A DNA stretch of 64,000 nucleotides from Aliiroseovarius sp. GTDB lineage: Bacteria > Pseudomonadota > Alphaproteobacteria > Rhodobacterales > Rhodobacteraceae. This document shows, piece by piece, positions 1 to 8,579 of this stretch. A program made the position numbers and the translations under genes. The DNA is taken from assembly GCF_030148435.1 (NCBI RefSeq), contig NZ_JASBTN010000081.1, positions 1-64,000 of the forward strand, given 5' to 3'. Position 1 is the first letter of the stretch. Every line of letters starts with the position of its first letter. Under the pieces are notes generated by a model, which saw only the letters and a list, made by a program, of their open reading frames with translations, made no database searches and was not told where the DNA came from.

Positions 1-155
1 ACGATGCTGGTCGTGGCCAGCGCGACCAGAAACAGGATCACCCCCGCCGCCACCGGCGAGCCCAACCGCTGCCCCAGCGCCGCGTTCAGGGCGGCCAGGA
101 CCGGAATGCCGATGCCCGCGGCCAGCATGATCAGGGCGGAATTGGTGGATGTCAT
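1..155 (-). CDS. DMT/DUF606 (YdcZ-like) family membrane protein, N-terminal part only (runs off the window edge)
   Basis: Reverse-strand translation from ATG at 155 gives MTSTNSALIMLAAGIGIPVLAALNAALGQRLGSPVAAGVILFLVALATTSIV, typical of DUF606/YdcZ proteins. Confidence 0.7.
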   Translation of the reverse strand, partial: MTSTNSALIMLAAGIGIPVLAALNAALGQRLGSPVAAGVILFLVALATTSI

Positions 156-321
156 GGGGCGCTCCTTTGTCACTGCGGCCAGCAAGCCGCAAAGCCCCGC
201 GCGGGTCAACGCAGAAGGTTGGTGCCTTCGCTTATCTTTTACTGCCGGTGGCCTCGTGGTTGATTGGCGCCCGAAACCCGACTATGCCCGAGCCCGGGCG
301 TCACACAGGAAAGGAACCGAA

Positions 322-1176
322 ATGAGCCGCATCGTTTACGTGAACGGAGAATACCTGCCGGAGGCGGACGCGAAGATCTCGATCTTCGACCGCGGCTTCC
401 TGTTTGCCGATGGTGTCTACGAAGTGACCTCGGTGCTGGACGGCAAGCTGATCGACTTCGACGGCCATGCGGTGCGGCTGGAACGCTCGTTGAACGAGCT
501 GGACATGCCCAACCCGATTTCCAAGGACGACCTGCTGGAGGTGCACCGCAAGCTGGTCGCCGACAATGGGATTGTCGAAGGGCTGGTCTATCTGCAAATC
601 ACCCGTGGCGCGCCAGCCGACCGTGATTTCGTCTTTCCGAACCCGGACGAGACCAGGCCGACCGTGGTGCTGTTTACCCAGAACAAGCCGGGCCTTGCCG
701 AGACCGTGAACCCGGTGAAGGTCATCTCGGTCGAGGACATCCGCTGGGGCCGTCGTGACATCAAGACGGTGCAGCTTCTGTACCCGTCGATGGGCAAGAT
801 GATGGCCAAGGCCGCCGGGGCTGACGACGCCTGGCTGGTCGAGGACGGTTATGTGACCGAAGGCACCTCGAACAACGCCTATATCGTCAAGGACGGCAAG
901 ATCATCACGCGGGCCCTGTCCACTGACATCCTGCACGGCATTACCCGCGCTGCCGTGCTGCGTTTCGCCAGGGAGGCGCAGATGGAAGTGGTCGAGCGGT
1001 CGTTCACCATCGCGGAAGCCCAGGCCGCCGACGAGGCCTTCTTTACCTCTGCCTCGGCTTTCGTCATGCCGGTGGTCGAGGTGGATGGCGCCCAACTGGG
1101 CGATGGGAACCCCGGCCCGGTCATGACCCGCCTGCGCGAGATCTATCTGGAAGAGAGCCTGAAAAAGGCGGTCTGA
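322..1176 (+). CDS. dat: D-amino-acid aminotransferase (class IV PLP aminotransferase)
   Basis: MSRIVYVNGEYLPEADAKISIFDRGFLFADGVYEV is the class IV aminotransferase start; the upstream part of the 390-aa ORF is extension only. Confidence 0.85.
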   Translation: MSRIVYVNGEYLPEADAKISIFDRGFLFADGVYEVTSVLDGKLIDFDGHAVRLERSLNELDMPNPISKDDLLEVHRKLVADNGIVEGLVYLQITRGAPADRDFVFPNPDETRPTVVLFTQNKPGLAETVNPVKVISVEDIRWGRRDIKTVQLLYPSMGKMMAKAAGADDAWLVEDGYVTEGTSNNAYIVKDGKIITRALSTDILHGITRAAVLRFAREAQMEVVERSFTIAEAQAADEAFFTSASAFVMPVVEVDGAQLGDGNPGPVMTRLREIYLEESLKKAV

Positions 1177-1199
1177 TTCCGCCCCGCAGGTCGAAATGG

Positions 1200-1232
1200 A
1201 AACCCCGCGCCAGCACGCGCGGGGTTTTCGTT
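1200..1232 (+). terminator. Rho-independent terminator after dat
   Basis: accccgcgc-cagcac-gcgcggggt stem followed by ttttcgttt. Confidence 0.7.
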
Positions 1233-1643
1233 TCAGGGTCGGTAGTCGTAGCGGATGCAGCCACTTCCTGCGTCGAACTGGCCACCGCCAACCCAGGCCC
1301 TGTTCGCGTGGTCGTCACCCAGTTCAAGCGCCGGGCAGAGCTGGAAACTGCGCGCATCGAACTTTTCATAACCGACCGGCGCCCCGGTAAACGGGTCTTG
1401 CAGGCTGTCCCCGGGATCGCAGGCGGTCTGATCGGTCAGGGTTTCGGGCAGCGTGTCGCCAGTGGCACGGGCAAGGCAAAGCACGTGGTTGCGGGCCGTT
1501 TCGATCTGGCCAATCCTCAGCGCATCGCGCTGCTCCACCTTGCCGCGTCCGGGGCCACCGGCAACGGTCAGCCCGACAGCAACGGCAACCAGGGCCAGTC
1601 CGGCTATCGCACCGGGCAGGAGCAGCTCACGCGGCATCGTCAT
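1233..1643 (-). CDS. Hypothetical membrane-anchored protein
   Basis: ORF MTMPRELLLPGAIAGLALVAVAVGLTVAGG... with N-terminal TM segment; shares a CASFxPxxxxDxWxGxGxF-like tail style with the ORF at 2336. Confidence 0.55.
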   Translation of the reverse strand: MTMPRELLLPGAIAGLALVAVAVGLTVAGGPGRGKVEQRDALRIGQIETARNHVLCLARATGDTLPETLTDQTACDPGDSLQDPFTGAPVGYEKFDARSFQLCPALELGDDHANRAWVGGGQFDAGSGCIRYDYRP

Positions 1644-2262
1644 CCCTTCCCACTTGGTCGCGGAAATAGGCAAAGATCGCCCCGGCCACCCCGGCCAGCA
1701 CGGCGGATTTCAGCGTGATCTGAAGGGTCAGGTCGCCGTCCAGCAAGCGATAGATCAGGTGCACCAGATCGCCCAACACCGTGGTTGCGGCCAGGAACAT
1801 GGCCAGATAGCCCAGCCATTTGCGCACCGGCGAGCGGCGTTTGCCCGGCGCGCGGGAGACGTCTCGGCTGACGCGCATGTGCAGCCACAGAAACAGCGGG
1901 GTTGTCACGATCAGCGAGGCAATCGAGAAGCGCATCCAGTCGCGCTCCCATCCGGTAAACTCGTCACCCGGTTTGGGCACCAGAACGTCCACCGCCTGGA
2001 ACAGCAGGCTGGTCACGTGCCAGGCGGTCCATCCCAGGGCGCCGAAGAGCAGCAGGTAGAAAAACGCCTCGCGCGCCGACAATTGCGGGCGCGGGCGGGG
2101 GATCGGCGGGGTAAAGGGTCTGTCGACCCAGGCCGCCAAAGCCTCCTCGACCTCGTTTCGCGCCCATCCCGCCTCGCAAAGCGCCTGGGAAATCTCGTCG
2201 CGGGACCGTCCCGCCTTCAAAGCCTCGCGGGCAAAATCCGCCAATTGATCCGATGGGCGCAT
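1627..2262 (-). CDS. DUF5671-like integral membrane protein
   Basis: MRPSDQLADFAREALKAGRSRDEISQALCEAGWARNEVEEAL... followed by several TM helices; start could be 2295. Confidence 0.6.
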   Translation of the reverse strand: MRPSDQLADFAREALKAGRSRDEISQALCEAGWARNEVEEALAAWVDRPFTPPIPRPRPQLSAREAFFYLLLFGALGWTAWHVTSLLFQAVDVLVPKPGDEFTGWERDWMRFSIASLIVTTPLFLWLHMRVSRDVSRAPGKRRSPVRKWLGYLAMFLAATTVLGDLVHLIYRLLDGDLTLQITLKSAVLAGVAGAIFAYFRDQVGRDDDAA

Positions 2263-2335
2263 GGAAGCCTCCTCTGCGTCTGCAATGGAGGTCATATGGG
2301 TTTTGAACGTTGTTCATTCAACCCGTGCCGCCGGA

Positions 2336-2719
2336 TCAGTCTCCGCGCCTTACCCTGGCGCAGCCGGTCGAGGGGTCGAACTCTCCGCGCCCGTACCATT
2401 GATCGGCCACCCGTTCGGGTCTGTCGAAGCTGGCACAGACCTCGTAGGTCAGCGCGTTGATCTTGCGATAGCCGTAGGGCGTTCCGGTGGCCGGATCGGC
2501 CAGGCGGGTGTCACGGCCACAGCGGTCGAACGGGGCCAGTTCGTCGGGCAGCGTGCCGTCGTTCAGGTCGGCGGTGCAATAGACGAATCCGGACAGGTCG
2601 CGCAGGTCGGCCATGCGCGCCTTGTCGCTGCCCGAGGCCCGGCCCGCGCTGTTCTGAGCCATCAGGAAGGCCACCAAAACGACCCCCACCAGCACAATGA
2701 CGATTTGGCGTGGCGACAT
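2336..2719 (-). CDS. Hypothetical protein with N-terminal TM segment
   Basis: ORF of 127 aa, same orientation as neighbours. Confidence 0.5.
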   Translation of the reverse strand: MSPRQIVIVLVGVVLVAFLMAQNSAGRASGSDKARMADLRDLSGFVYCTADLNDGTLPDELAPFDRCGRDTRLADPATGTPYGYRKINALTYEVCASFDRPERVADQWYGRGEFDPSTGCARVRRGD

Positions 2720-2720
2720 G

Positions 2721-3028
2721 TCAATCCTCGTCCTTCAGCACGTTTTCGCGGAAGGCGACTTCGAATTCCGCCTGTTTTTCGGGGCTTGCGCCGGTCTGGT
2801 GCTGCGCCTTCCACTCGGAATAGGGCATGCCGTAGAAGGCCGTGCGCCCCTCGTCCTTGTCCATCTCGATGCCGCGTTCATTGGCGGCCTCCTGGTACCA
2901 GCGCGACAGGCAGTTCCGGCAGAACCCCGTCAGGTTCATCATGTCGATATTCTGCACGTCCCTGCGGTCTTCCATCAGGTGTTTGCGAAGGCGGCGGCCT
3001 CAAGCTCGATGCGGGTCTGGTCGTCCAT
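2721..3028 (-). pseudogene. DUF1244 family protein, apparently frameshifted near the N-terminus
   Basis: From ATG at 3028: MDDQTRIELEAAAFANT*, then in another frame HLMEDRRDVQNIDMMNLTGFCRNCLSRWYQEAANERG..., the DUF1244 core. The core can still be opened from an internal ATG at 2975. Confidence 0.65.
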
Positions 3029-3153
3029 GGTCGGTCCTTGGCTGTGTTCGCGGGGTCGGGCGCATTGGACCGTGGGGCGCGGGGAAGGTCAAGCCGGGTG
3101 CGCCGGGTGTGTTGGGGCGTGATCCTTCACCGAAACCACGCTGAAACGGCCCT

Positions 3154-3894
3154 TCACAGCCCGGTGGCGTCCAGCACTTCCTCGAGGATCGGTGCCAGCC
3201 GCCTGGCCCAGGCATATTGCTGCGCGTCGGTCTCGATCAGGTCGTTGCGGATCTCGATCAGCACGTTGGCGCGGCCCGGCTTGATGGCGTGGCGGTCGAC
3301 GCTGTCGCCATCCAGATGCCCGCCATAGGGTTCGTTTTCACCGACGCAGAGATCCGGTTCCGCCTCCAGCCGGCGGATCAGCGGTTTCGCCAGCCGGTCG
3401 TCGCGCCCGTAAAGAATGCCCACATGCCAGGGCCGCGGCTGCCGCCCGCGCAGCTGGCGCGTGTAGCTGTGGATCGACAGCAGAACCGTGTCCTGCTGCC
3501 GTGCTGCCAGCCGGGCCTGCGCCTTGTGGTAAGGGCGGTAATAGGCCTCCAGCCGGCGTTCGCGTTCCTCCGGGCCCGCGTGTCGGTTGGCGGGAATGAT
3601 CGTGCCGTCATAAAGCTTCATCAGCACGGTCGGGTCATCCTCGCCCCGGTTCGGGTCGATCACCAGGCGCGAGAAATTGGACAGGATCGCCGGGGCGTTC
3701 AGCATCTCGGCCAGGGCCAGGGTTACGCCCGCCGCGCCCGGGTCGAAGGCAATGTGACGCGCCATATCTTCCGGCGAAAGCCCCAGGTCGCCGCCGTTTA
3801 CCTCCTGCGGCACCGTATTGGCCGCGTGGTCGCAGGTCACAAGCCAGCGGGCGGGGCGGTCTTCGCCGAAAACGTGAAAGGGCAGATATGTCAT
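3154..3894 (-). CDS. N-formylglutamate amidohydrolase family protein
   Basis: VTCDHAANTVPQ...HIAFDPGAAGV...SRLVIDPNR...SIHSYTRQL motifs. Confidence 0.85.
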   Translation of the reverse strand: MTYLPFHVFGEDRPARWLVTCDHAANTVPQEVNGGDLGLSPEDMARHIAFDPGAAGVTLALAEMLNAPAILSNFSRLVIDPNRGEDDPTVLMKLYDGTIIPANRHAGPEERERRLEAYYRPYHKAQARLAARQQDTVLLSIHSYTRQLRGRQPRPWHVGILYGRDDRLAKPLIRRLEAEPDLCVGENEPYGGHLDGDSVDRHAIKPGRANVLIEIRNDLIETDAQQYAWARRLAPILEEVLDATGL

Positions 3895-4028
3895 GGTCGT
3901 GTTTCACTCCGGGTTCAGACCCATTTATGCGAGCAAATCGGAAAGCGCCAGTTGTCACGTCGGGCGAATTGTTGCATAGAGCAGGTGGCCCACCGAAAAT
4001 GACGAATTGCAAAGGGGAGAAGTGCGCG

Positions 4029-5477
4029 ATGAGACGCCTTCGAAACGTCAAGATCGTGGCCACGCTGGGCCCCGCATCAAGCGACTATGACAGCATCCGG
4101 GCCCTGTTCGAGGCCGGCGCCGACGTGTTCCGCCTGAACATGTCCCACGGCACCCAGGACGAACAGCGTGCCCGCCATGACATCGTGCGCCAGGTCGAAA
4201 AGGACATGGGGCGCCCGATCGCCATCCTTGCCGACCTGCAGGGACCGAAACTGCGCTGCGGCACCTTTTCCGCCTCCGCCGCCGAACTGGACGAGGGCAA
4301 TCCGTTCCGCTTCGATCTGGACGAAACCCCGGGCGAAGGCCACCGGGTCTGCCTGCCGCATCCCGAGATCTTCGCGGCGCTGAAACCCGGTGCGACCCTG
4401 CTGGTGAACGACGGCAAGATCCGCCTGCGTGTTCAGGACTGCGGCCCCGACTTTGCCGATTGCATTGTCGAGGTGGGCGGGACCATCTCGGACCGCAAGG
4501 GCGTGAACGTGCCCGACGTGGTGCTGCCGCTGGCCGCCCTGTCGGACAAGGACCGCTCGGACCTGGAATTCGCCTGCCAGCTGGGTGTCGACTGGCTGGC
4601 GCTGTCCTTCGTGCAGCGCCGCCAGGACATGGACGAAGCGCGGCAACTGGCCCAGGGCCGTGCTGCGGTGCTGGCCAAGATCGAAAAACCCGCCGCTGTC
4701 GATGCCTTCCCGGAGATCCTGGATGCCTCGGACGGGATCATGGTCGCGCGCGGTGATCTGGGCGTCGAACTGCCGGTGCAGGCGGTCCCGCCGATCCAGA
4801 AACGCCTGATCCACAGCTGCCGCCGTGCCGGCAAGCCGGTGATCGTCGCCACCCAGATGCTGGAAAGCATGATCGAAAGCCCGGTGCCCACCCGTGCCGA
4901 GGTCTCGGACGTGGCCAACGCGATCTATGACGGGGCCGATGCGGTGATGCTGTCGGCGGAATCGGCCGCGGGCTCCTACCCGGTCGAGGCGGTCACAACC
5001 ATGGACAAGGTCGCGATCGAGGTCGAAAGCGACCCGACCTATCGTGAACAGATCGAGGCCAGCCGCGTGGCGAAACGCTCGACCGTCGCTGACGGTATCG
5101 TCGCCGCGGCACGCGAGATCGCCGAGACCACCGACATCAAGGCGATCTGCTGCTTTACCCAATCGGGCACCACCGCCGAACTGACCGCGCGCGAACGTCC
5201 CCGCGTGCCGATCATCGCGCTGACCCCGCTGGTGGGCACGGCGCGGCGCCTGTGCCTGTCCTGGGGCACCAACTGTTTCGTGACCGCCGGCGACGTGGAG
5301 CGGTTCAAGGCCGCCGTGGTTTCTGCGGCGCGGGCGGCCCGGTCGGGGGGCTTCGCCGAGGAGGCCGACCAGATCGTCGTCACCGCCGGCGTGCCCTTCA
5401 ATGTGCCCGGCACGACCAATATCCTCAGGGTTGCGCCCTGCGCGGAACGGTTGATTTACGCAACTGACCCGGAGTAA
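4029..5477 (+). CDS. pyk: Pyruvate kinase
   Basis: MRRLRNVKIVATLGPASSDYDSIRALFEAGADVFRLNMSHG...DLQGPKLR...MVARGDLGVELP...ATQMLESM. Confidence 0.95.
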   Translation: MRRLRNVKIVATLGPASSDYDSIRALFEAGADVFRLNMSHGTQDEQRARHDIVRQVEKDMGRPIAILADLQGPKLRCGTFSASAAELDEGNPFRFDLDETPGEGHRVCLPHPEIFAALKPGATLLVNDGKIRLRVQDCGPDFADCIVEVGGTISDRKGVNVPDVVLPLAALSDKDRSDLEFACQLGVDWLALSFVQRRQDMDEARQLAQGRAAVLAKIEKPAAVDAFPEILDASDGIMVARGDLGVELPVQAVPPIQKRLIHSCRRAGKPVIVATQMLESMIESPVPTRAEVSDVANAIYDGADAVMLSAESAAGSYPVEAVTTMDKVAIEVESDPTYREQIEASRVAKRSTVADGIVAAAREIAETTDIKAICCFTQSGTTAELTARERPRVPIIALTPLVGTARRLCLSWGTNCFVTAGDVERFKAAVVSAARAARSGGFAEEADQIVVTAGVPFNVPGTTNILRVAPCAERLIYATDPE

Positions 5478-5531
5478 ACTTCCTCGCATTCCCTTACCGG
5501 TTGTTTCCGGAATTCTGTAAAGGTTTTGCGA

Positions 5532-5756
5532 ATGACGAATGACCTGTATCTGGTGATCGGGGTCGTGGTGCTTGCGCTGTCGATCCCGCCTGTTCTGGGG
5601 GCGTTGCTGGACCACCGCGCGCCGCGCGTGCCTGCGATCATGATCCTGATCGGCGGCGGGCTGGTGACGCTGGCCGTGACCCAGCAGCCCGGCGGCTATA
5701 CGCTCGAGGATATTCCCAACGCCTTTGTCCGGGTGATCGGCCAGTTCATCCGCTGA
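5532..5756 (+). CDS. Small hypothetical membrane protein
   Basis: 74-aa ORF with two predicted hydrophobic segments. Confidence 0.55.
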   Translation: MTNDLYLVIGVVVLALSIPPVLGALLDHRAPRVPAIMILIGGGLVTLAVTQQPGGYTLEDIPNAFVRVIGQFIR

Positions 5757-5958
5757 ATTCCCGGCCCGCTGGCTTGCGCGACCGGGCGGCACCGTTCATA
5801 GGGGCACTGGTGGCGCCGCGGTGGCCCTCCCGCAAGAATTCCCGCCCGAATCCCCTTGCCTGTGTCCCCGATCCCGACTATACGGCGCACTTCAACTGCG
5901 CGGCCGGCTCGAGAGGCATGCCGAGTCGCGTCTGTACCGAACTCAAGAGGAGACGGAA

Positions 5959-6159
5959 ATGCCCAAGATGAAGACCAAATCGAGCTGCAAGAAGCGGTTC
6001 AAGGTGACGGCGTCGGGCCGCGTGAAGGCCGGTCAGGCCGGCAAGCGCCACGGCATGATCAAACGCACCAACAAATTCCTGCGCAATGCGCGCGGCACCA
6101 CGCTGCTGTCGGCCCCTGACGAGAAAATCGTCAAGGGCATGATGCCCTATTCGCGCTAA
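5959..6159 (+). CDS. rpmI: 50S ribosomal protein L35
   Basis: [48 protein letters not shown]. Confidence 0.95.
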   Translation: MPKMKTKSSCKKRFKVTASGRVKAGQAGKRHGMIKRTNKFLRNARGTTLLSAPDEKIVKGMMPYSR

Positions 6160-6174
6160 GCAGGAGGATCAGAC

Positions 6175-6537
6175 ATGTCCCGAGTTAAAGGCGGAACCAC
6201 CACCCACGCCCGTCACAAGAAGGTCGTCAAGGCCGCGAAAGGCTATTACGGCCGTCGCAAGAACACCTTCAAGGTTGCACGTCAGGCCGTCGACAAGGCC
6301 AACCAATACGCCACCCGTGACCGCAAGAACCGCAAGCGGAACTTCCGCGCTCTGTGGATCCAGCGCATCAACGCCGCCGTGCGTGCCCATGATGAAAGCC
6401 TGACCTACTCGCGCTTCATCAACGGCCTGAACACCGCCGGCATCGAAGTGGACCGCAAGGTCCTGGCCGACCTGGCCGTGCACGAGCCCGAAGCGTTTAC
6501 CGCCATCGTCGAAAAGGCGAAGGCCGCGCTCGCGTAA
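6175..6537 (+). CDS. rplT: 50S ribosomal protein L20
   Basis: [55 protein letters not shown]. Confidence 0.97.
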   Translation: MSRVKGGTTTHARHKKVVKAAKGYYGRRKNTFKVARQAVDKANQYATRDRKNRKRNFRALWIQRINAAVRAHDESLTYSRFINGLNTAGIEVDRKVLADLAVHEPEAFTAIVEKAKAALA

Positions 6538-6563
6538 GCCCACCGGGCAAACGATATAGCGGA

Positions 6564-6608
6564 GCAATCCCAGGAAAAGTGGATACCGGTTTTCCGGTTC
6601 GGGATTGC
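6564..6608. repeat. Palindromic intergenic element
   Basis: gcaatcccaggaaaagtggataccggttttccggttcgggattgc: outer arms GCAATCCC/GGGATTGC and inner GGAAAA/TTTTCC. Confidence 0.65.
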
Positions 6609-6621
6609 GACCACTAGAAAT

Positions 6622-6660
6622 GAAGCCGCGGACCTTTACGGGTCTCGCGGCTTCTTGCTT
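6622..6660 (+). terminator. Terminator/attenuator-like hairpin between rplT and pheS
   Basis: gaagccgcg-gacctttacgggtct-cgcggcttc, 9-bp perfect stem with an inner gacc/ggtc stem, followed by ttgctt. Confidence 0.55.
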
Positions 6661-6711
6661 ATTTGCGCCTCATTTCGTAGCAGGGGCATGACGTAATCCA
6701 AGGGGGTCCAG

Positions 6712-7785
6712 ATGGACGATCTGAGGCAGAAATATATCGACGCGGTTGCCGGGGCGGCAGACGAAAGCGCGCTGGAGGACATCCGCGTGCAGGCCGTGGG
6801 CAAGAAGGGCGAAGTGGCCCTGAAAATGCGCGAACTGGGCAAGATGACGCCTGAGGAACGCCAAGTCATGGGCCCCAGGCTGAACGCGCTGAAGGACGAG
6901 ATCAACTCGGCCATCTCCGCCAAGAAATCCGCGCTGGCCGATGCCGCGCTGGATGAACGCCTGCGCACCGAATGGCTGGACGTGACCCTGTCCGGCCGGC
7001 CCGAGCGGCGCGGGACCATTCATCCGATTTCCCAGGTCACGGAAGAGATCACCGCGATCTTCGCCGACATGGGCTTTTCCGTCGCCGAAGGCCCGCAGAT
7101 CGAAAGCGACTGGTACAATTTCGATGCGCTGAACATCCCGCCGCACCACCCGGCCCGGCAGGAGTTTGACACGTTCTACATGCACCGCGACGCGGGCGAC
7201 GACCGCCCGCCCCACGTGCTGCGCACCCATACGTCACCTGTGCAGATCCGCGCGCTGGAGGCCCACGGCGCGCCGATCCGCGTGATCGCTCCGGGCCGCG
7301 TCTATCGCTCGGATTACGATCAGACCCACACGCCGATGTTCCACCAGGTCGAAGGGCTTGCGATCGACAAGGACATCTCGATGGCGAACCTGAAATGGTG
7401 CCTCGAAGAATTCTGCCGCGCCTTCTTCGAAGTGGACAATGTCGAACTGCGCTTCCGCGCCTCGCATTTCCCCTTCACCGAACCCTCCGCCGAGGTCGAC
7501 CTGCGCTGTTCCTGGGCGGGCGGCCAGCTGAAGGTCGGCGAGGGCGACGACTGGATGGAGATCCTGGGCTCCGGCATGGTGCACCCGAAAGTGCTGCAAT
7601 CGGCGGGCGTCGACCCCGACAAATGGCAGGGCTTCGCCTTCGGCCTCGGCATCGACCGGCTGGCCATGCTGAAATACGGCATCCCCGACCTGCGCGCCTT
7701 CTTCGACAGCGACCTGCGCTGGCTGCGCCACTACGGGTTCAGCGCGCTGGACGTCCCGACCATGCGCGGGGGGCTGTCACGCTAA
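6712..7785 (+). CDS. pheS: Phenylalanine--tRNA ligase subunit alpha
   Basis: [35 protein letters not shown]...[22 protein letters not shown]...[18 protein letters not shown]. Confidence 0.97.
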   Translation: MDDLRQKYIDAVAGAADESALEDIRVQAVGKKGEVALKMRELGKMTPEERQVMGPRLNALKDEINSAISAKKSALADAALDERLRTEWLDVTLSGRPERRGTIHPISQVTEEITAIFADMGFSVAEGPQIESDWYNFDALNIPPHHPARQEFDTFYMHRDAGDDRPPHVLRTHTSPVQIRALEAHGAPIRVIAPGRVYRSDYDQTHTPMFHQVEGLAIDKDISMANLKWCLEEFCRAFFEVDNVELRFRASHFPFTEPSAEVDLRCSWAGGQLKVGEGDDWMEILGSGMVHPKVLQSAGVDPDKWQGFAFGLGIDRLAMLKYGIPDLRAFFDSDLRWLRHYGFSALDVPTMRGGLSR

Positions 7786-7952
7786 TGCCGATCTGGATGA
7801 ATGTTAGTGTGGTCTTGCTGATGGCTCTGGTTGTCCTTTGGGGCGTCAGGGGCCTGATCCGGGAAATTGACCACTCGATGGAAAATTCGGACGCCGAAGA
7901 CGGCTCCGAACCGGAAGAAACGACCGCTGATGAGGATCGGGGCGACCGCTAG
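7785..7952 (+). CDS. Small hypothetical membrane protein, overlapping the pheS stop
   Basis: taATG overlap; [55 protein letters not shown]. Confidence 0.5.
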   Translation: MPIWMNVSVVLLMALVVLWGVRGLIREIDHSMENSDAEDGSEPEETTADEDRGDR

Positions 7953-7999
7953 GACGCGCGGCCCGGACCTCTGCCAACCAGCTGACCGAGGAAATGAAC

Positions 8000-8134
8000 A
8001 TGAGATTCACACCCTCCCGCCTGAAAGACCACCTCGACACCACGGCTTCGGTGGGTGAGATCGCCGAGGCGCCGACCGGTCCGGGCCTTTACGGTGTGAC
8101 CTTGACCAACGCCACCGGGCAACAGGGAGCCTGA
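8000..8134 (+). pseudogene. Partial, internally deleted duplicate of the pheT 5' end (44-codon residual ORF)
   Basis: [30 protein letters not shown] matches PheT [30 protein letters not shown] with high nucleotide identity by eye. Confidence 0.85.
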
Positions 8135-8135
8135 T

Positions 8136-8579
8136 ATGAACGACGACATGGAAGACCTGCAGGTCACATATCCCGGCGCGGGGACGTTCAAGTTTGGCGA
8201 TACGGCCAAGCTGTCGGCAAAGCTGCTCAAACGGGTGCGCGCGGGGCAGAAACGGGCGATCTCGGGCGCGCTTTCGGATTTCGCCGATGATCCGGCCTCG
8301 ATGCCCAAGGTTGGCCGCTGCGATATTGCCGCCAACTGGGATGGCACGCCTGCGCTGGTGATCCGAACGAAATCGGTCCAGCAGGTCCGGTTTTGCGACG
8401 TGACCGAGGAACTGGCCCAGGCCGAAGGCGAAACGCTGGAAGGCTGGCAGCGCGGCCACAAGGCCTATTTTGAACGCAACGGTGGGTTTGACCCCGAAAT
8501 GATGCTGCTTTTCGAGGTATTCGAAGTGGTTGAGGATCTGGCAAGCCGTCCGGCGATGCCGACGAAGGACAAGACATGA
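8136..8579 (+). CDS. ASCH-domain protein
   Basis: VTYPGAGTFKFGDTAKLSAKLLKRVRAGQKRAISGAL...WDGTPALVIRTKSVQQVRFCDVTEELAQAEGET is typical ASCH-fold sequence. Confidence 0.75.
   Translation: MNDDMEDLQVTYPGAGTFKFGDTAKLSAKLLKRVRAGQKRAISGALSDFADDPASMPKVGRCDIAANWDGTPALVIRTKSVQQVRFCDVTEELAQAEGETLEGWQRGHKAYFERNGGFDPEMMLLFEVFEVVEDLASRPAMPTKDKT

Noticed and set aside
4-321. 5' extension of the dat ORF
   Set aside because: Overlaps the start of the divergent DUF606 gene and has no homology; the true start is ATG 322.
4077-5792. 571-aa minus-strand ORF opposite pyk
   Set aside because: Same antisense codon-bias artefact.
6620-6688. Short ORF MKPRTFTGLAASCLFAPHFVAGA before pheS as a Phe leader peptide
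   Set aside because: Only three scattered Phe codons in 23 and no run; the ORF mostly reflects the terminator-like hairpin sequence.
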